A stretch of DNA of 64,000 nucleotides from Trametopsis cervina (GCA_022385755.1 MU278376.1:118329-182328), one strand, 5' to 3'; counted from the stretch's first letter, positions 1 to 12,102 are shown. Program-made: numbers and translations. The notes: generated by a model from the letters alone, not told the origin.

Positions 1-1449
1 ATTCTCCAGGAAGCGACGAACGAAAGCCGGCACTGGCCTTATATGCTGACCTACATCTCGGTGGATATCCCGCCATTACGAGAGGGAACTGTCTGGGCTC
101 CGGGAACGCTGATAGCCTGGCTACTCATGAGCGCAACGACCTCTGCGCTAATCCAGGTGCGTACAACCACCAGTGTCGTGGACTGTATTCACTCTTTTAC
201 TCGTCCGTAGATAACGCACATTCAATTCTTGACATTGCTCTTCCCGTCAAGACTGGAGCGACGCCTTATTTTTATTCTGCTCGGTCCTCTAGCTATCGTA
301 GCCGCCATCATGCAGCTTGTCCCTCTCAAAGACCCCGACGACAACGGGCCTGTCACATCTATCGCAGACGCCATCCAAAATATATGCAACGCAACCCTGT
401 CCCTTTTGTTCACAGCCTCGCTCTTCATATGGGGCCTCCTAGTTAATCGGAAGCAAGCGTGGCGCATGGACGGCGGGACGGCGGCGTTCGGAGTGGGCGC
501 GCTCTTCCTGGCAATTGGCTCAACGACGATCACGTTCGTGTACATTCCAAGCAAGGACCAATACGACTGGATGCCGGGTCTGATGTGGGCCGTCATTCTA
601 TGGCAGAGCTTTCTGGGCTGGTGGTGGTGGGTAGGTGCGGGCATGGGCGTTGGCGAGGTTGACGAGCTGTTGAGGAGGGAAGAGAAGCGGAGGCGAAAGA
701 GGAAGGCCAAGGAGGATGCGCGGCAGCAACGGAAAGAGAAGGCGCAGACGTTCTGGCGAGGCGTCACTGGATCCTTCGGGGCTGGTCGGGCGCAGGAGTC
801 AATCATTGCAGAGGACATCGATGGTGAGATATCTCCCCGGGATGTAGCTGGTAGTCAAGCCGGACATCCTGCCAGCGTTGTGTCGGCTAGTACTGCCTCT
901 GCGTCCAGCACGAGTTCCACCCCTCCCGTCGGATTGATGGGTCACGTCAGACGATTCGCGAGATACGGTTACGGCTGGTATCTGTCCCTGCGCCATGCGC
1001 ATCTTACCGCCGCGCGCGAACAGGCGGAGGAGAACTCGGAGAAGATCCAACAGGTATACGGGAAAGATGGCGTGAACGAGATCATACAAAATCCGTCGGA
1101 AGTGGGATGGGGTCTGGGCCACTTTGGGGTGAGGCAGGCCAGGGAAGCGAACGACTGCGATCGGGTGGAGGGGCTTCATGGGATTTTGGAAGAGAGCCGA
1201 AGCGATGCAGCTGAATGGGTTGACGAATATGACCCGCACACGAATTCGGATGAGGCTCACGGGGAGGAAACAGAGGGGGTGCTCTCGCGGAGACGCGGGT
1301 GGCGGTTTCGAGGAGGAGATGCGAGCATCGACATGAGAGGCGCAGCAGTCAGCACTCGGCTCTCGACACCCCGCGAAAGGCCAACGTCTATGTGGTACTG
1401 GGGTCCGCTACGACGGTGGCGATTTCAGGACAGTACGGTTTACTCATGA
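1..1449 (+). CDS. Multi-pass membrane protein, unknown family (5' end outside window)
   Basis: The reading frame enters the window already open: codons 1-156 are in frame, then a phase-0 intron (157-210, GTGCGT...GTAG), then one long exon from 211 to the stop at 1447-1449. The visible part has at least five hydrophobic stretches, including APGTLIAWLLMSATTSALIQ, LIFILLGPLAIVAAIMQLV, ATLSLLFTASLFIWGLLV, GGTAAFGVGALFLAIGSTTI and a Trp-rich LMWAVILWQSFLGWWWWVG. A highly basic Lys/Arg/Glu helix follows (EEKRRRKRKAKE) and then a long polar, presumably cytosolic tail. A stop-free GTG at 157 marks the intron rather than a start, so no start codon lies in the window. I do not recognise the family. It looks like a conserved fungal integral membrane protein with a disordered C-terminus; location and function are not inferable from this fragment. 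Confidence 0.7.
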
Positions 1450-1753
1450 CCTTTTTGTTTCCGCATTATTGTATCGCTGCTATTAATGTGTATTTATAAC
1501 ATCTCCCAGGTCTTCCCTTGTTATATTTTTCATGTACACGCGTGGGAATAGGATAGGCGATGGCACGGCGAGCCGAACAACATATACCTTGCACAAGCAG
1601 ACTTCGCTGCGCGTTCCGCAAGTCAATTATCAAGCATGAGGAAGGTGCGTGGCTTGCTGTCGACATCAATCCTGCACAATAGTAGATAACTCGGGAGCCC
1701 TCATTGCGAGAGACATCCATCTGTTTACAGTAAAGCCTTTTCATCCCCTCGGA
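1450..1753. other. Intergenic, 304 bp
   Basis: Same-strand gap between the membrane protein and the BTB gene. It is AT-richer than the flanking genes. I see no repeat, RNA gene or obvious core promoter element. Confidence 0.5.
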
Positions 1754-3200
1754 ATGTCCGACAACGGCACTACTGGTTTCTCAGCTAAATTGGCCCAAAG
1801 ACTAAGGAAAGGTGCTCAGGCGCAAGTCCCGCTGTTAGCTCCGTTCGACATGCTATCACTGGATAAGCAAATGATAATGCAGCGCGAACTTGGCCGATCC
1901 CTCATTGGCGGTTCATTCGCAGACGTCAAGTTCTATGCTTTCTCGCGGCGACGGAGTACTGGGGTCATCGATAAGCCTCTCCCTGTGCACGCAAACAGCG
2001 CATTAGTGAGAGCCAGTTCGGCTTATTTTGAGGGATGTGAGTCGACTTCTGTCGCTGATCTATGGTCTGTGCGTCCCTCATCTTGTGGCATTCGATAGTT
2101 TTCAACGCCGAATTCACTGAAGCCAAGTCGACCTCCTTGCTCAGTGGTTTCCCGAACGACAAGCAAGACTTCACGGCTGAATATGGGTACGACTCGGATA
2201 GCGATCTTGAAGATGAGGACGTGTCGGGTGAAAATCGGGGGGATGACGGAAAGGCTACTCAGAGAGATGAGCTAGCAGTGAGTTCGCATGTTATTTCCGT
2301 ACGAAGGACTTCTGGTAACACTACTTTTCCTTGCGAGAGAAGACATCAGCCAATCGCCTCGACGCTGATGAGGCCGAAAGCCCGTCCACTGACCTGACGC
2401 TGCTCGCTGGTGGACCCCATGGTCAAGTTATTGTTCTCCGAGATGTTGCATTCTCGACGTGAGCGGTTTCTACAAGTTGACTATTGCAATGCTAACCCAA
2501 TGTTCGTTTCGATGCAAAGATGCAAAGCACTTATGTTCTACATCTATACCGGCAAAGTCAGGTTCGCACGACTGCGCTCGCAAAGTGTGCTCCCAGCCGC
2601 GAAGGCATCAGGGGCCAACTTAGCTCCACTATGCTCACCAAAGTCAATGTACAGACTGGCAGACAAGGTAGCAGATTCTCATTTCTTCAAGCCCCTCTAC
2701 TGAAATCACCCCCATAAGTTTGGGTTCGACGAGCTCAAGAAAATAGCAAAGAATGACATATTGGCCAAACTTTATGCCGATAATATCATAGCAGAGCTCC
2801 GTTCGTCGTTGACGTCGAGGTGTGTCCCATCTATATTGACTACTCTGTTCGGATCTTGAGGTTTTGCCGCAGCTATGATGCCATTCGCGACATGGAGGTC
2901 AAACTTGCCTGTCAAGCTCAGTACTTTCCTGTGGTTTTGGCTGGGACCCCTCAATGGATCGCAGATTTGGCGACAGGCACGATTCCGCATACCGCGCGCG
3001 TTTTAACGGCGCTGACTACCATGGCTATGAAACCTCCTCTACCTCCTCCATCGCCTGCACCGCCTGCACCCCAGGTGGACCCAATCCTCACCCAAACGAT
3101 GTGCGCGACGTGCAGGACAGCTAGTCTTAACGTTACCCAGCAGATCTGGCGCTACTGCTCGCGATGCAGTACTTACCGCAACCCTCAAGTGCCAGTATAA
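1754..3200 (+). CDS. BTB/POZ domain protein
   Basis: Six exons: 1754-2036, 2099-2277, 2340-2458, 2520-2667, 2719-2819, 2873-3200. All introns are GT-AG, phases close and the product is 385 aa. The ATG at 1754 (MSDNGTTGFSAKLAQ) is preferred because the upstream in-frame extension has no other support. The N-terminal half carries a BTB/POZ core: GGSFADVKFYAF, then HANSALVRASSAYFEGFF, an acidic insert (DSDSDLEDED), and later MFYIYTGKVRFARL followed by MYRLADKFGFDELKKIA, the usual order of BTB strands and helices. After a Pro-rich linker (PPLPPPSPAPPAPQ) the C-terminus has two CxxC pairs, CATC and CSRC, spaced like a small zinc-binding element. BTB proteins dimerise and often act as Cul3 adaptors; that role is inference here. 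No MATH, Kelch or DNA-binding domain is visible. Confidence 0.85.
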
Positions 3201-3468
3201 GGAAACCTTTTGTGCGTCTCGTCCTGTCCCGTCACGCATCCGATGGCCTTCAATTGAATGGCCTCTACGCCGAAGCTATTTTGCTATCTTTGAGAATGTA
3301 CATAGTACTCACAGTGCAACATTGATATCACGCTGTCCTTCAGCAAAGTTTGAATCCACCCGCAACCCGCTCCATGAACAAGGATCAGTTTGGGTGTGTA
3401 TATTTCACGCTGTGTTTCGCTATAGTACATTATAGCCTACCGAAACGATCTACCCGTTATAAACGGAA

Positions 3469-4428
3469 TCACTTTCCTTCGACAGACCCATCTTGATATC
3501 CAAACAACCATGAGAAGCTCTCTCTTATGTCCTCCCAGAACATCGAGAGCGACTCCCTCAAAGTAGGCTTCGGCAGCAAAAGCTTGAAAGCGAGGAGGTC
3601 AACATCTTGAATATCATCCGCGAATATAGCCGCCATGTTATCCATGACGTTCTGGCGCATCGTGTCTAGGGTCATCTGCGCCCTCTCAACGCATTCCTTG
3701 CACTTCATCAGATGCACGCACGAGCGTCGCTGTACTCCTGCGCGCCTAGAAAGCACGACTGCTCCGCTGAGGATCAGCTCGTATTCCTTATCATAGGAAA
3801 AAATGTTGTCGAGGGCCGTAAAGACGTCGAGGGAGGTGGGGGGCGGGATTTCGACTGCGGTAGCGTTGCAGGACTTCAAATTATCCGCGCATTCGGCGTT
3901 GAGGCTTAATTCAAGCTCGGCCTTCATTACCGCACAGATGGTCAGGAGGACGTTATCGCGGACGTTGCGTATCCTGGCCAAGTCAGCGGCGGGCAAGCTG
4001 AGGGTCTTTCCAAACTCGCGGGCTATCTTGTCCTCCCATATAGGTCCCTCCAGGCAGCTCTTGTACAGGGCCATGTAGTATACGTCCATCATGTTCTGGC
4101 TGAAAGCGGTTTTGATGATGGTGACTAGGTCCGGCGACGTGTAAGTGAGAGCTGGCAGGGTGACACCGGAATGGAGGTCTCTCCACTTTTCAACATCTTG
4201 CGGGAAAGTGTCGCGCAAGACTTGACGAGTCAAGTCTAGGATCTTGTCATCCAGGGTCTCATCAAATACTCTGCAGACTTTATACATGGTCCAGGTAGTA
4301 GTTAGCCAATAAAGCGGGTTTGAACGGTCGATGCGAGTGGGATGGCTGTAGGACACGCCGATGGAGGCGGTGTCGGAGACGAGAGTGTTAAGGACGTCTT
4401 GAACGTCGAAGTCGGTGACTGATTTCAT
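3469..4428 (-). CDS. Intronless protein of unknown function, 319 aa
   Basis: A single uninterrupted frame from ATG at 4428 (MKSVTDFDVQDVLNTL) to the stop at 3469. The frame is open for 60 more codons upstream, but that stretch reads like leader sequence and lies between the ATG and the TATA-like box, so I chose the internal ATG. The product is mostly predicted helix with charged surface residues and no signal peptide or long membrane segment. Visible landmarks are PLYWLTTTWTMYKVCRVFDE near the N-terminus and LFGYQDGSVEGK at the C-terminus. I recognise no catalytic motif or domain. The length and absence of introns are unusual in this intron-rich neighbourhood and could indicate a young or lineage-specific gene. 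Confidence 0.6.
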   Translation of the reverse strand: MKSVTDFDVQDVLNTLVSDTASIGVSYSHPTRIDRSNPLYWLTTTWTMYKVCRVFDETLDDKILDLTRQVLRDTFPQDVEKWRDLHSGVTLPALTYTSPDLVTIIKTAFSQNMMDVYYMALYKSCLEGPIWEDKIAREFGKTLSLPAADLARIRNVRDNVLLTICAVMKAELELSLNAECADNLKSCNATAVEIPPPTSLDVFTALDNIFSYDKEYELILSGAVVLSRRAGVQRRSCVHLMKCKECVERAQMTLDTMRQNVMDNMAAIFADDIQDVDLLAFKLLLPKPTLRESLSMFWEDIRESFSWLFGYQDGSVEGK

Positions 4429-4533
4429 ACTGTGTGCGCGAAGCGATAAAGGTGGAGGCTCGTGCTGAGGTGAGTAGAAATTAGGGCAAGTAAAATGCAA
4501 GTTTCGAACAAGTGCAACATTGCACAACACACC

Positions 4534-4540
4534 CTTTATA
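4534..4540 (-). promoter_or_regulatory. TATA-like box upstream of the 319-aa unknown gene
   Basis: The minus strand reads TATAAAG about 105 nt upstream of the ATG at 4428. That spacing is typical of fungal TATA-dependent promoters. No other core element is evident. Confidence 0.4.
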
Positions 4541-6150
4541 TCGGGACAAGTGGATACGATCAGTGGCCCGGTCGTCATTAAGCGCCGGAAATATTGGCCA
4601 CATAACAAAGGCCTTTGTTCGGGATGGGAGGCGTCGCCAGCGCTCGAATTCGGTTGGCCAGACTAAAAGCGTGGTGAATCTGTCTTGGTCGTTGCCAAAC
4701 ATCTCACATGACTGGCCAGAACGAGGGAATGTCAAATCAGGGGTGGTATTTGGCCGTGTATATGGCCGCGGATAGCTGAGTGGCGTCGTAGCGTATGCGA
4801 TGCGAGCAATGGCCTGGCCATACACCTTGGTGATATTCCGTAGTCACATGAGCGTGCAAGGCCTTTCATGTCAGAATGGATAAATAGCCACAGAGACAGG
4901 CCCCATCTCTAAGTTTCACTCACCTCAGATCGAAATCGCCGTTCATCTCCTTTGCCCTTCAGTACCTCAACCAAGCTCTTGTCAGCCTCATCTTGAACAT
5001 TTCTTCGATTGAATAGTCAAACGGCATCAATCCGAGAAAGTTGTCCGCTATGTGCTCCTGGGTCGCAACCGAGATTCGATTCACCTGCCAAGGCCGAGCG
5101 GTGTCCCAACGTGTTCTTCTTTGCCATGTTGAGAAGGCATTCAGACGGTGGTGCAGCGCACCGAGAGGGCCAATGCCAGACCGCTGCTCTGAAATGAGTG
5201 CCGCGATCGTCGAACAGGAGTTTCGCGCGACAAATTGCATGAACAATCAGCGACCCTGCTACAACATGAGAATCCAGTGAGTACCGTCCGGCCCTATATC
5301 TGGAGCTTCGACGCTTACTGATTACGCCTGACGCCTCTCTTGTAGCGAGGTTGCTGAATAGTCAATGATAGTGAGCGGAAATAGGTGTGACTAGGTTGAG
5401 ACACCGGTCACATTTTGTAAGTACTGTTTACGGCTGTCGCGACTTTGCTTCCTGACCTCGGAACTCCTAGAGTATTCTTGCACGTATTCACGCTCCCGTG
5501 ACAACTCTATGCCTGATCTTCTTGAATTAGAGAGCCTTTTGTATAATTACGTTAGTACATATGTATAGTAGTAATTTGAAACTTTCCTCGTGAACGTCCG
5601 TAAGACTTGTGAACTTTGCCCCTCGATGGTTCGGGGGCCAACAGGAATTTGCTAAGATTAGTCAAGCTTGGGATGAAGCGGTGGAGAACCTTGAGTTACC
5701 TGGGGCTATCGTCGTCTGGAGCGACTGTCCTTCGCTGGTGTACTGAAACTCGGAAAACCGTAAGGACGACGTTCTGGATTTGGACAAAGGCCCCGCTGCG
5801 ATATGCGATGACAGCTGCGGCTATATGAGGTCGCCTGTTGGTAGTCGCATCTAAATCGCTATTCGTGATAAAGAGTTCTGCTGAATGGCTAGTAGCGCAT
5901 ACCACTCGAGCATGGCGAAAAACGTGATGCTCGTCAACTTGAAGCTACTGGCCCGTTTGAGATAGATCTCAGCCTCTCAGGCACGATCATCATGGTTATG
6001 CGCGAGCATCATATGTGGCGACTTTGAGCGCTTGCGAGGGTTAAACTCATCGTCAGTTCAGCCTCCCAATGTTTTTGCAGAAACGCACTCCCTACCCTCA
6101 CCTTTTCGCCGCCTCTGATACATCCTCTGCGACGTTAAACGTTGGATACC
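4541..6150. other. Intergenic, about 1.6 kb
   Basis: Divergent spacer between the 319-aa gene (-) and the membrane protein gene (+). Frames of up to 95 codons exist on both strands at 4959-5280 and 5616-5905, but they overlap each other, lack recognisable domains and do not join through plausible splice sites. I see no repeat or RNA gene. Confidence 0.4.
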
Positions 6151-7416
6151 ATGGAGGATAATTGCGAGAAACATCCTCATTTCTCTCCGCATCCCAACAG
6201 GACAACGCAGCCCTTGGGGAAGTTCTTTCACCCTACGAGGGCCGTATTTGTGCCCTCCACAGACGGCGAAAGACTGGAACGCACAGACTCATCGCATTGG
6301 TCCTCCAGAGCCTCGAGAAAGAACAGATATCCCCAGTCGTCTATCCCTCTCTCGCACCACGTACAAGGAAGCGACGAGAAGCGCCCTGCAGGCGGCCTCG
6401 GTCCCTCCTCTTCCCATGTCACTATCAACCAACGAATCAAGCATCCACACTCCCAACTCAAGCCACAGTTAAAATGGGATATATCGTTCTGGGTTGCAAT
6501 CATGTTTGTGCTGGGCTCCGCAGCATGGATATGCAACGGTCATCTCCTTTATACGCCACTATCGCCCACACCGTCTCCTGATCACGCAGACGCGGCGGCT
6601 TGGTTAGCTTTCGCAGGTGGAACCCTCTTCGCGATTGGAGCGTACTTGGCCTATGTTGAAGCTCTGAATGCTGGCCATGAACAGATGTTCGTAGAACTCA
6701 GGAGGGCGACAGCGGCGAAGGAGGTGGCAGCAGGAATAAACAAGAGCAATGACCACCTTGTGGAAGACGTTGAGAACGACGGGCGGAAACCGTACAAATT
6801 TAGGTGGATGTGAGTCATTCAGCTCCCTCTATCACTTGTCACTAGACTCACCGCTAATTCTGCGTCTCAGTGGCTTGTCTTCCCCAAGGGACATAGGCTA
6901 CCTAGCTTCTGCAATTCAACTCTTCGCTGCATCGATTTTCTGGGTTTCGACAGTCACGGGCCTTCCGAATGCTTTACCCACGCTCACTACTGCATGGCCT
7001 CCACATGCGACCACCATCATATTCTTCTGGACGCCTCAGGTCATTGGTGGCACTGGGTTTATCATCGCCAGCATTCTCTTAACAGTCGAAGAGCAGAAAA
7101 AGTGGTGGAAAATCGCTCCTCAACGTATCGGATGGCATGTCGGATTTTGGAACCTGGTTGGTGCGCTGGGGTTCACGTTATGTGGAGCACTCGGTTATGC
7201 GAGTACTGCGTCAACGAAGGTGCGCTGGGGTAGCTTCTGCGTTTTTGCACTCGGTGTATGCTGACAATTCTTTCGTGTCATATGCAGGTCAACTATCAAT
7301 CCGTGCTCTCGACATTCTGGGGGTCTTGGGCTTTCATGATTGGCTCAGTGGCACAACTATGGGAGGTCGTTTGGCGTGTTCCGGATGACTCCCAGGAGCA
7401 AAAAGATAGCACCTGA
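6151..7416 (+). CDS. Integral membrane protein, YrhK-like fungal family
   Basis: Three exons, 6151-6809, 6871-7219 and 7288-7416, with GT-AG introns; phases close to give 378 aa. The ATG at 6151 (MEDNCEKHPHF) is the first ATG; the frame opens with a TTG nine bases earlier. The first ~110 residues are polar and probably cytosolic. Six or more membrane segments follow, beginning WDISFWVAIMFVLGSAAWIC and AAAWLAFAGGTLFAIGAYLA. Later segments include YLASAIQLFAASIFWVSTV, FFWTPQVIGGTGFIIASILL, GWHVGFWNLVGALGFTLCGA and STFWGSWAFMIGSVAQLWEV. The repeated (F/W)xxG(S/A)xxF pattern and the Trp-rich turns match a conserved fungal membrane family resembling YrhK-type repeats. The molecular function of that family is unknown to me. 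Confidence 0.75.
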
Positions 7417-10349
7417 TGTGTGTTACGCCTAATCTCTCTTTCTTTCCCGGTGTCCAGTTGCGTTAGCAACTTTATCGCATAACGCGGTTAGTCTTCCCCT
7501 CCGTTTCCCATTCTTGATCTCAACGAAGCTACAGAGAATATCGATCATGATTTAACACGACCCACATATGAACTCTAGCTGTTACGCGGATACAAACCTG
7601 CTTTTGGATATTTTACTGAATAGACGGTTTGATTGTTATCAGGTGTACTCATCTCCATCTATCTTATTACTTTCATATGCTACCTTCTTCCACGCAAAAC
7701 TGACTGTTACGACACAGGAATTGAACTGAGTCAGAGGTATATTTGCGGCTATTCCGCATTCTTATTGGTCTCCGACTATCACGTCACCTTGACATCTCTG
7801 CAACTCGTCTTAGCCTGTCCTCTAACCTCACGCCTAGGTGCATGCTTATTCAGCGCGCTGTGAGCATTCCGGCAGTGTCCCATGAGGTTGTCCTCGGAGG
7901 TATTCCAGAGCTCCACTGATGCAGTACTTTTGCTGTATAATATCATCATGTGTTCCAGTAGACTGAATGGCCGCGCATACAAGGCGGCGCAAATGTCTTA
8001 CAACATACAAAACGGGGGTGAGTACTTCATCCGTATATGTCTCGATTCTCTGTCCAGTCTTACACGCTTTCCGTGATTTATTAACGAAGCCGTTTTCAGG
8101 CCGTTGTCTGGGCACTGAGAAGCGTGTCCATGTCGACAGGAATACATCTCGACCGCTCTGAGTTGTCTCGCAGATCTACTGCAAGGAGAGGAATTCTGCA
8201 GTGCTGTGGGACCGTTGCTGCCAGCTTTATAGACTAGTACAGGTTTGTACTTCTGTCCTCACCGATGCGTCAATTCTCACGGCATTTGGAGAAGCAGAAG
8301 GACAAGAGACCGGTCTACAAGGGCCGAGAATGCTGCAACTGCTCCCACCGTGGCTACCTATGGCCCTTTCAATTCCTTAAATCACCAGTATAGGACTACC
8401 AGTAGATCCCACCACTGCGGTTGACCTCGAGGTGCCGCGATATTTTGCAGACATTCATTGGTCGGCCGGTCAATGCAGGTGTATTCTTCACACCATATCA
8501 CGAGCAATGCGCCATAGGCGAGGCAGGCGGAGCCCATGTCGCCTACAGCAGGCCTGGTCAAGCCGGTGCATCGGAACATCTTATGGGGGTAGAAGACAGA
8601 TGGCTGAGCAGGTCGGCTGAGTTGTTCACTAAGCTGGTCTGTGCGTGCGTATATTTTTCGCCCTCAACCCGTCCGGGCTGATCTATTCGGGTTAGGTCCA
8701 TAACAATTGAGCCTCGCCCAAATCATACACAGTGCCTGTGCGTTATGTTTGTCAGATTAAGGGCATCTCGGCTTAGCCACTCACTTACTCATTTGTTGAT
8801 CTTCGTAATCGCTTCCGCAAGACCGCCAGTAGATATTGCCACCCTTCTGTCAGATACTCCATATGGTATCCCATGGCCACTGTCAGATATGCTTCTCAAC
8901 CGCGGCCCCTTTTTCGGTGTGGCGCATATCCTGCAACCGGGCGTTTTAGGCTTCCGTCCCGCTATGTTCCTCTACGCATTGCGAAGAGTCGTGACTATCG
9001 CGAGAGTTACTAGGGTTGTATCTCCTATTCCTCTGAGCAGTCACTTACATCGTCTGTAGAGCAGCTTGGAGCAGTTATCTCACCCGGACCAACTAAAGTA
9101 CATACCAATCCGTGGTGTATGCCATGAGTGGTTCAACCCTCAATCCAGCCTGGACAAGAAGCACATGTTCTGTGCATGTCGACATGTTGCGAGCTGGTGT
9201 TGGCAGATGGCCACAGCCGTATAATTTCTGTCTGGACTGTCTGGACTTTGTGAGAGCGGATCCATCGTCTCAATAAGTCCTGACAGGTCGAGCTCCACGT
9301 CTTTCTAGCCTCGTGTCCGAGGACCTTTCGGCATAGCCGTCTTGTGCGGTGTTATGCGCGGAAGAAGACTTGGTGCACATTGCCCATCGATGTTCTTTTC
9401 GTTATACAAATTCATTTAACGTGGGCGCTGGTACCGATATCTTTCTTTATTCAGGTACGGCGCCCCAAATATCTGCGAGGGTTTTCACCGAAAGGTCACC
9501 CGTCTCTCCCAGAGATGGAGCCTTGAGGTGCTGGAATTCTTGTCTGGATCCACGAAGTTGACCTTTGGCATGGCACCCGCGTCGCGCTGTTTCTGCGGCT
9601 GCATCTGCACATGAATTACCTCGGGTGCGGTTTACGAACACAAGCGACGAGACGAGCGTTCATTTCCTTGAACATATCGGTTACCGTGATCCCATTGCAA
9701 GCCACAGTACTTACCTGAAGCATATAAACGCAGCCACCAGCTGACCCTGTGTCTAGGCACGGCCGCCGGCCAGACCTGACACCAGCTCTGCCGCTTCACG
9801 GCTTTTCAGAAAATCTATTCTACGCAAGCACGCGTTTATCATCGGTGCAGTAACCCATCGCTTCTCCTGTCAATCCTGACATGTGAGATTGTTGGACAAA
9901 ACATACCTCTCATGCATAGTGGACGGAGGAAGCCCATTGGCTCTTGCTCCTTATTGGAGGCCATCTTTTCTCAGACCGATGTGGTGGGCTCTTATTCTAC
10001 CAGCCTTCTGCATCGCTGACTATGCCGTTGATATTCAGGTAAACGGATCTGCCAGTTGGCGGAGCACGGCCAATCAAGTCTGGATGTCCATCAGGCAACT
10101 GCCCAGAGCAGAAGCACCCGAGTCGCACGAATTCATGGCTCGTTTACGGGATGTAGGCCCTTCTCTATACGAACTCGCCCGAGGCCCTTGGCGCAACCGA
10201 CTCGCAATGGGTCTCGAAGGGGCTGATCGGCGCGGTGAGGCACTGTCAAGTCTAAGAAATCAGGTATATTCAGCCGCTCATATTTTCTTTGTATTTTATC
10301 GTTTTACGCTTGAGGAGGTCTCACAGACAGATGTGGACCCTCGATCAGG
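7417..10349. other. Gene-poor interval, about 2.9 kb
   Basis: No convincing gene. Short frames occur on both strands, none with a recognisable domain. The longest is 9883-10392 (+), 169 codons, opening with GTG; it runs into the promoter of the next gene and is probably chance. I see no terminal inverted repeats, tandem array or RNA gene by eye. Decayed transposon sequence cannot be excluded without a search. Confidence 0.4.
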
Positions 10350-10356
10350 TATAAAA
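10350..10356 (+). promoter_or_regulatory. TATA box of the secreted hydrophobic protein gene
   Basis: A consensus TATAAAA followed by GGCGG lies 98 nt upstream of the ATG at 10454. This is the clearest core promoter element in the window and suggests a strongly expressed gene. Confidence 0.7.
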
Positions 10357-10453
10357 GGCGGTGTGCTTGGGCTGTCTTACTCTCTATCCTGATACCCAGA
10401 AGCATTTCGCCTCTCTCAGGAGTCTCAAGTTTACCTTCCTCAGCTCATTCACC

Positions 10454-11238
10454 ATGTTGTTCAAGCCTTTTGCACTCTTCGCCACCTTGGCTCTCGGTGT
10501 CGTCTCTGCGATTGCCATTCCCACTGCCTCCGACAACGCTGTCGAGAAACGCGCGAAGCCCGCCGGCATCGCCAAGATCTTTGCTGACGCCACTACCGCT
10601 CTGACTCCCCATACTCAGCAGCTCCGTACGTACTTCCCCATTTTGTCGCTGCTCTCATGATCTGACGCCCGCTGCAGAAGCTCTCACGAGCTCTCAGCTC
10701 ACGACTTCGACCGTGCAGCCAATTGCCAACAACATCATGAGCACGCTCAATACGGCTGTGAGCCAGACCCAGGCGCTCCTCGGACAACCTATCAGCGTTG
10801 TCCTTGCCACTGTCGATGGTACTGCCGTCCTGACCGTCACCGAGGTGTCAGTCATCGTCTCTGAGTTGGTTCACGTAAGGCTTTTCGTTCTGTGTGCAGT
10901 ATTGCAACCACTGACAATGTGCTATTATAATATACTCCAGCTCATCCTCGGCGCTATCGCGGTCTTGCTCAAGTTCCCGTTCTTTGAGATCCAGTTCCTC
11001 CTCGTCAACATTGGGTGAGTAGTATCATTTTATTGCATGCGTCCCAAACCAGCTAACGCACTGTTTCAGTCAACTTGTCGGCACGCTCGTGAACACGGTC
11101 ATTTTAGTCACTGATGGCTTGCTCTTCGGCCTGCAAGTGGCTATTGCCGGCTTGCTCACCGATGTCGAGTTCGTCATCACTGACCTCGGCTTGACTATCC
11201 TTGGAGGCCTTCTTGGCCTCCTCGGTATCATTCTTTGA
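10454..11238 (+). CDS. Small secreted hydrophobic protein (SC15-like)
   Basis: Four exons, 10454-10625, 10678-10874, 10941-11014 and 11070-11238; phases close to give 203 aa. The ATG at 10454 opens a classic signal peptide (MLFKPFALFATLALGVVSA) with likely cleavage after Ala, followed by a possible Kex2-type site (VEKRA). The mature N-terminal half is polar and Thr/Ser/Gln-rich. The C-terminal half is very hydrophobic and rich in Leu, Val, Ile and Gly, ending GGLLGLLGIIL. There are no cysteines in the mature protein, which excludes a hydrophobin. Hydrophilic N-half, hydrophobic C-half, secretion signal and ~200-aa length resemble Schizophyllum SC15-type cell-wall proteins of aerial hyphae. 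That assignment is from overall architecture only. A strong TATA box fits abundant expression. Confidence 0.75.
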
Positions 11239-11511
11239 GCGTGATGGGATTTTGCAAGGCGCACCTAAGGTAAAGGATGGTGCGCAGCATTCAAGGTTTC
11301 ATCGTCGGGGCGAGCTGTGGGCAAACATGTAGACACGATTGTTCGAGCGCAGTCTCAGGGAAATGTCATATATGCAAGCGTTATGCGTTCCAAAGCACGT
11401 TACGATAAGAATGTGTGCATGCTCAACCCTTGAAATGATTGACTGGTTACAACGCTTCTACAAGGAGATCAAATCCTCCTCTCTGAACGCTTTCTGGACC
11501 GGTCGCGGTAC

Positions 11512-12102
11512 TCAAACTAACTCTGACCTTTCTTCTTTCCAAAGCTGCACATTCCAAACATTAATTAGATCTTGTACCGCCTCGACAGCTGTGCTCTTGA
11601 ACATCGCATCGTACGCGGTTCCCGCACGGCCGCCAATGAGGTCCGTGCGAGGAAGCACCCCTTGAAGAGATATCCTGGCGGCTATCCCGAGATCTTGGAG
11701 GAACCGCGTCCAGTCCTCCGCAGAGATGCCGTGCGAAGCGAAGTCATCGGGTGCGTATACGAGGCGGAAGCCTTCTGTTATGCGTGTGCCTCGGAGCGGT
11801 ATATGGAATGCTGCGAATGATTGACTTCGAATTCGACGTGGGCTCGGCGTCGAGAAGCACGCAGGAGGAGGGTCAAGGGGAAGTCGGATTAAGTCAGAAG
11901 GGTGTTCGCGTTCTGTGAGATCTACGAAACGAGTAGATGACCATGCTGGAGGAGGAAGTGGGTTGGCAGTGTAAGGAGGAGGCGGATCTGTGTCTGGAAG
12001 CTGATTGGTAGATCCAAGCGCTACAGCTGCCTCTGGCTGCAAACGCTCTGTGGATGGCGGTGGTGACCCAGGAGGGGGTGCGTATGTTTGCATAGCTGAC
12101 AT
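11512..12102 (-). CDS. Conserved fungal protein of unknown function with PPPY-type motif
   Basis: A single open exon of 196 codons from ATG 12102 (MSAMQTYAPPPGSPPP) to the stop at 11512; the frame stays open upstream, so a 5' exon cannot be excluded. The first ~75 residues are Pro/Ser-rich and disordered, with a PPPPYT sequence that resembles a WW- or Nedd4-type ligand. The globular C-terminal part contains FRLVYAPDDFASHGISAEDW followed by TRFLQDLGIAARISLQGV. That block matches my memory of an uncharacterised fungal family with a conserved SHGI..DW segment. There is no signal peptide, membrane segment or catalytic motif. PPPY binding by an Rsp5-like ligase is inference. Confidence 0.6.
   Translation of the reverse strand: MSAMQTYAPPPGSPPPSTERLQPEAAVALGSTNQLPDTDPPPPYTANPLPPPAWSSTRFVDLTEREHPSDLIRLPLDPPPACFSTPSPRRIRSQSFAAFHIPLRGTRITEGFRLVYAPDDFASHGISAEDWTRFLQDLGIAARISLQGVLPRTDLIGGRAGTAYDAMFKSTAVEAVQDLINVWNVQLWKEERSELV

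Noticed and set aside
222..818. 198-codon minus-strand frame at the left edge
   Set aside because: It is the antisense shadow of the membrane protein exon; its product is low-complexity and has no domain.
9883..10392. 169-codon plus-strand frame
   Set aside because: Opens with GTG, runs through the TATA box of the next gene and shows no recognisable domain.
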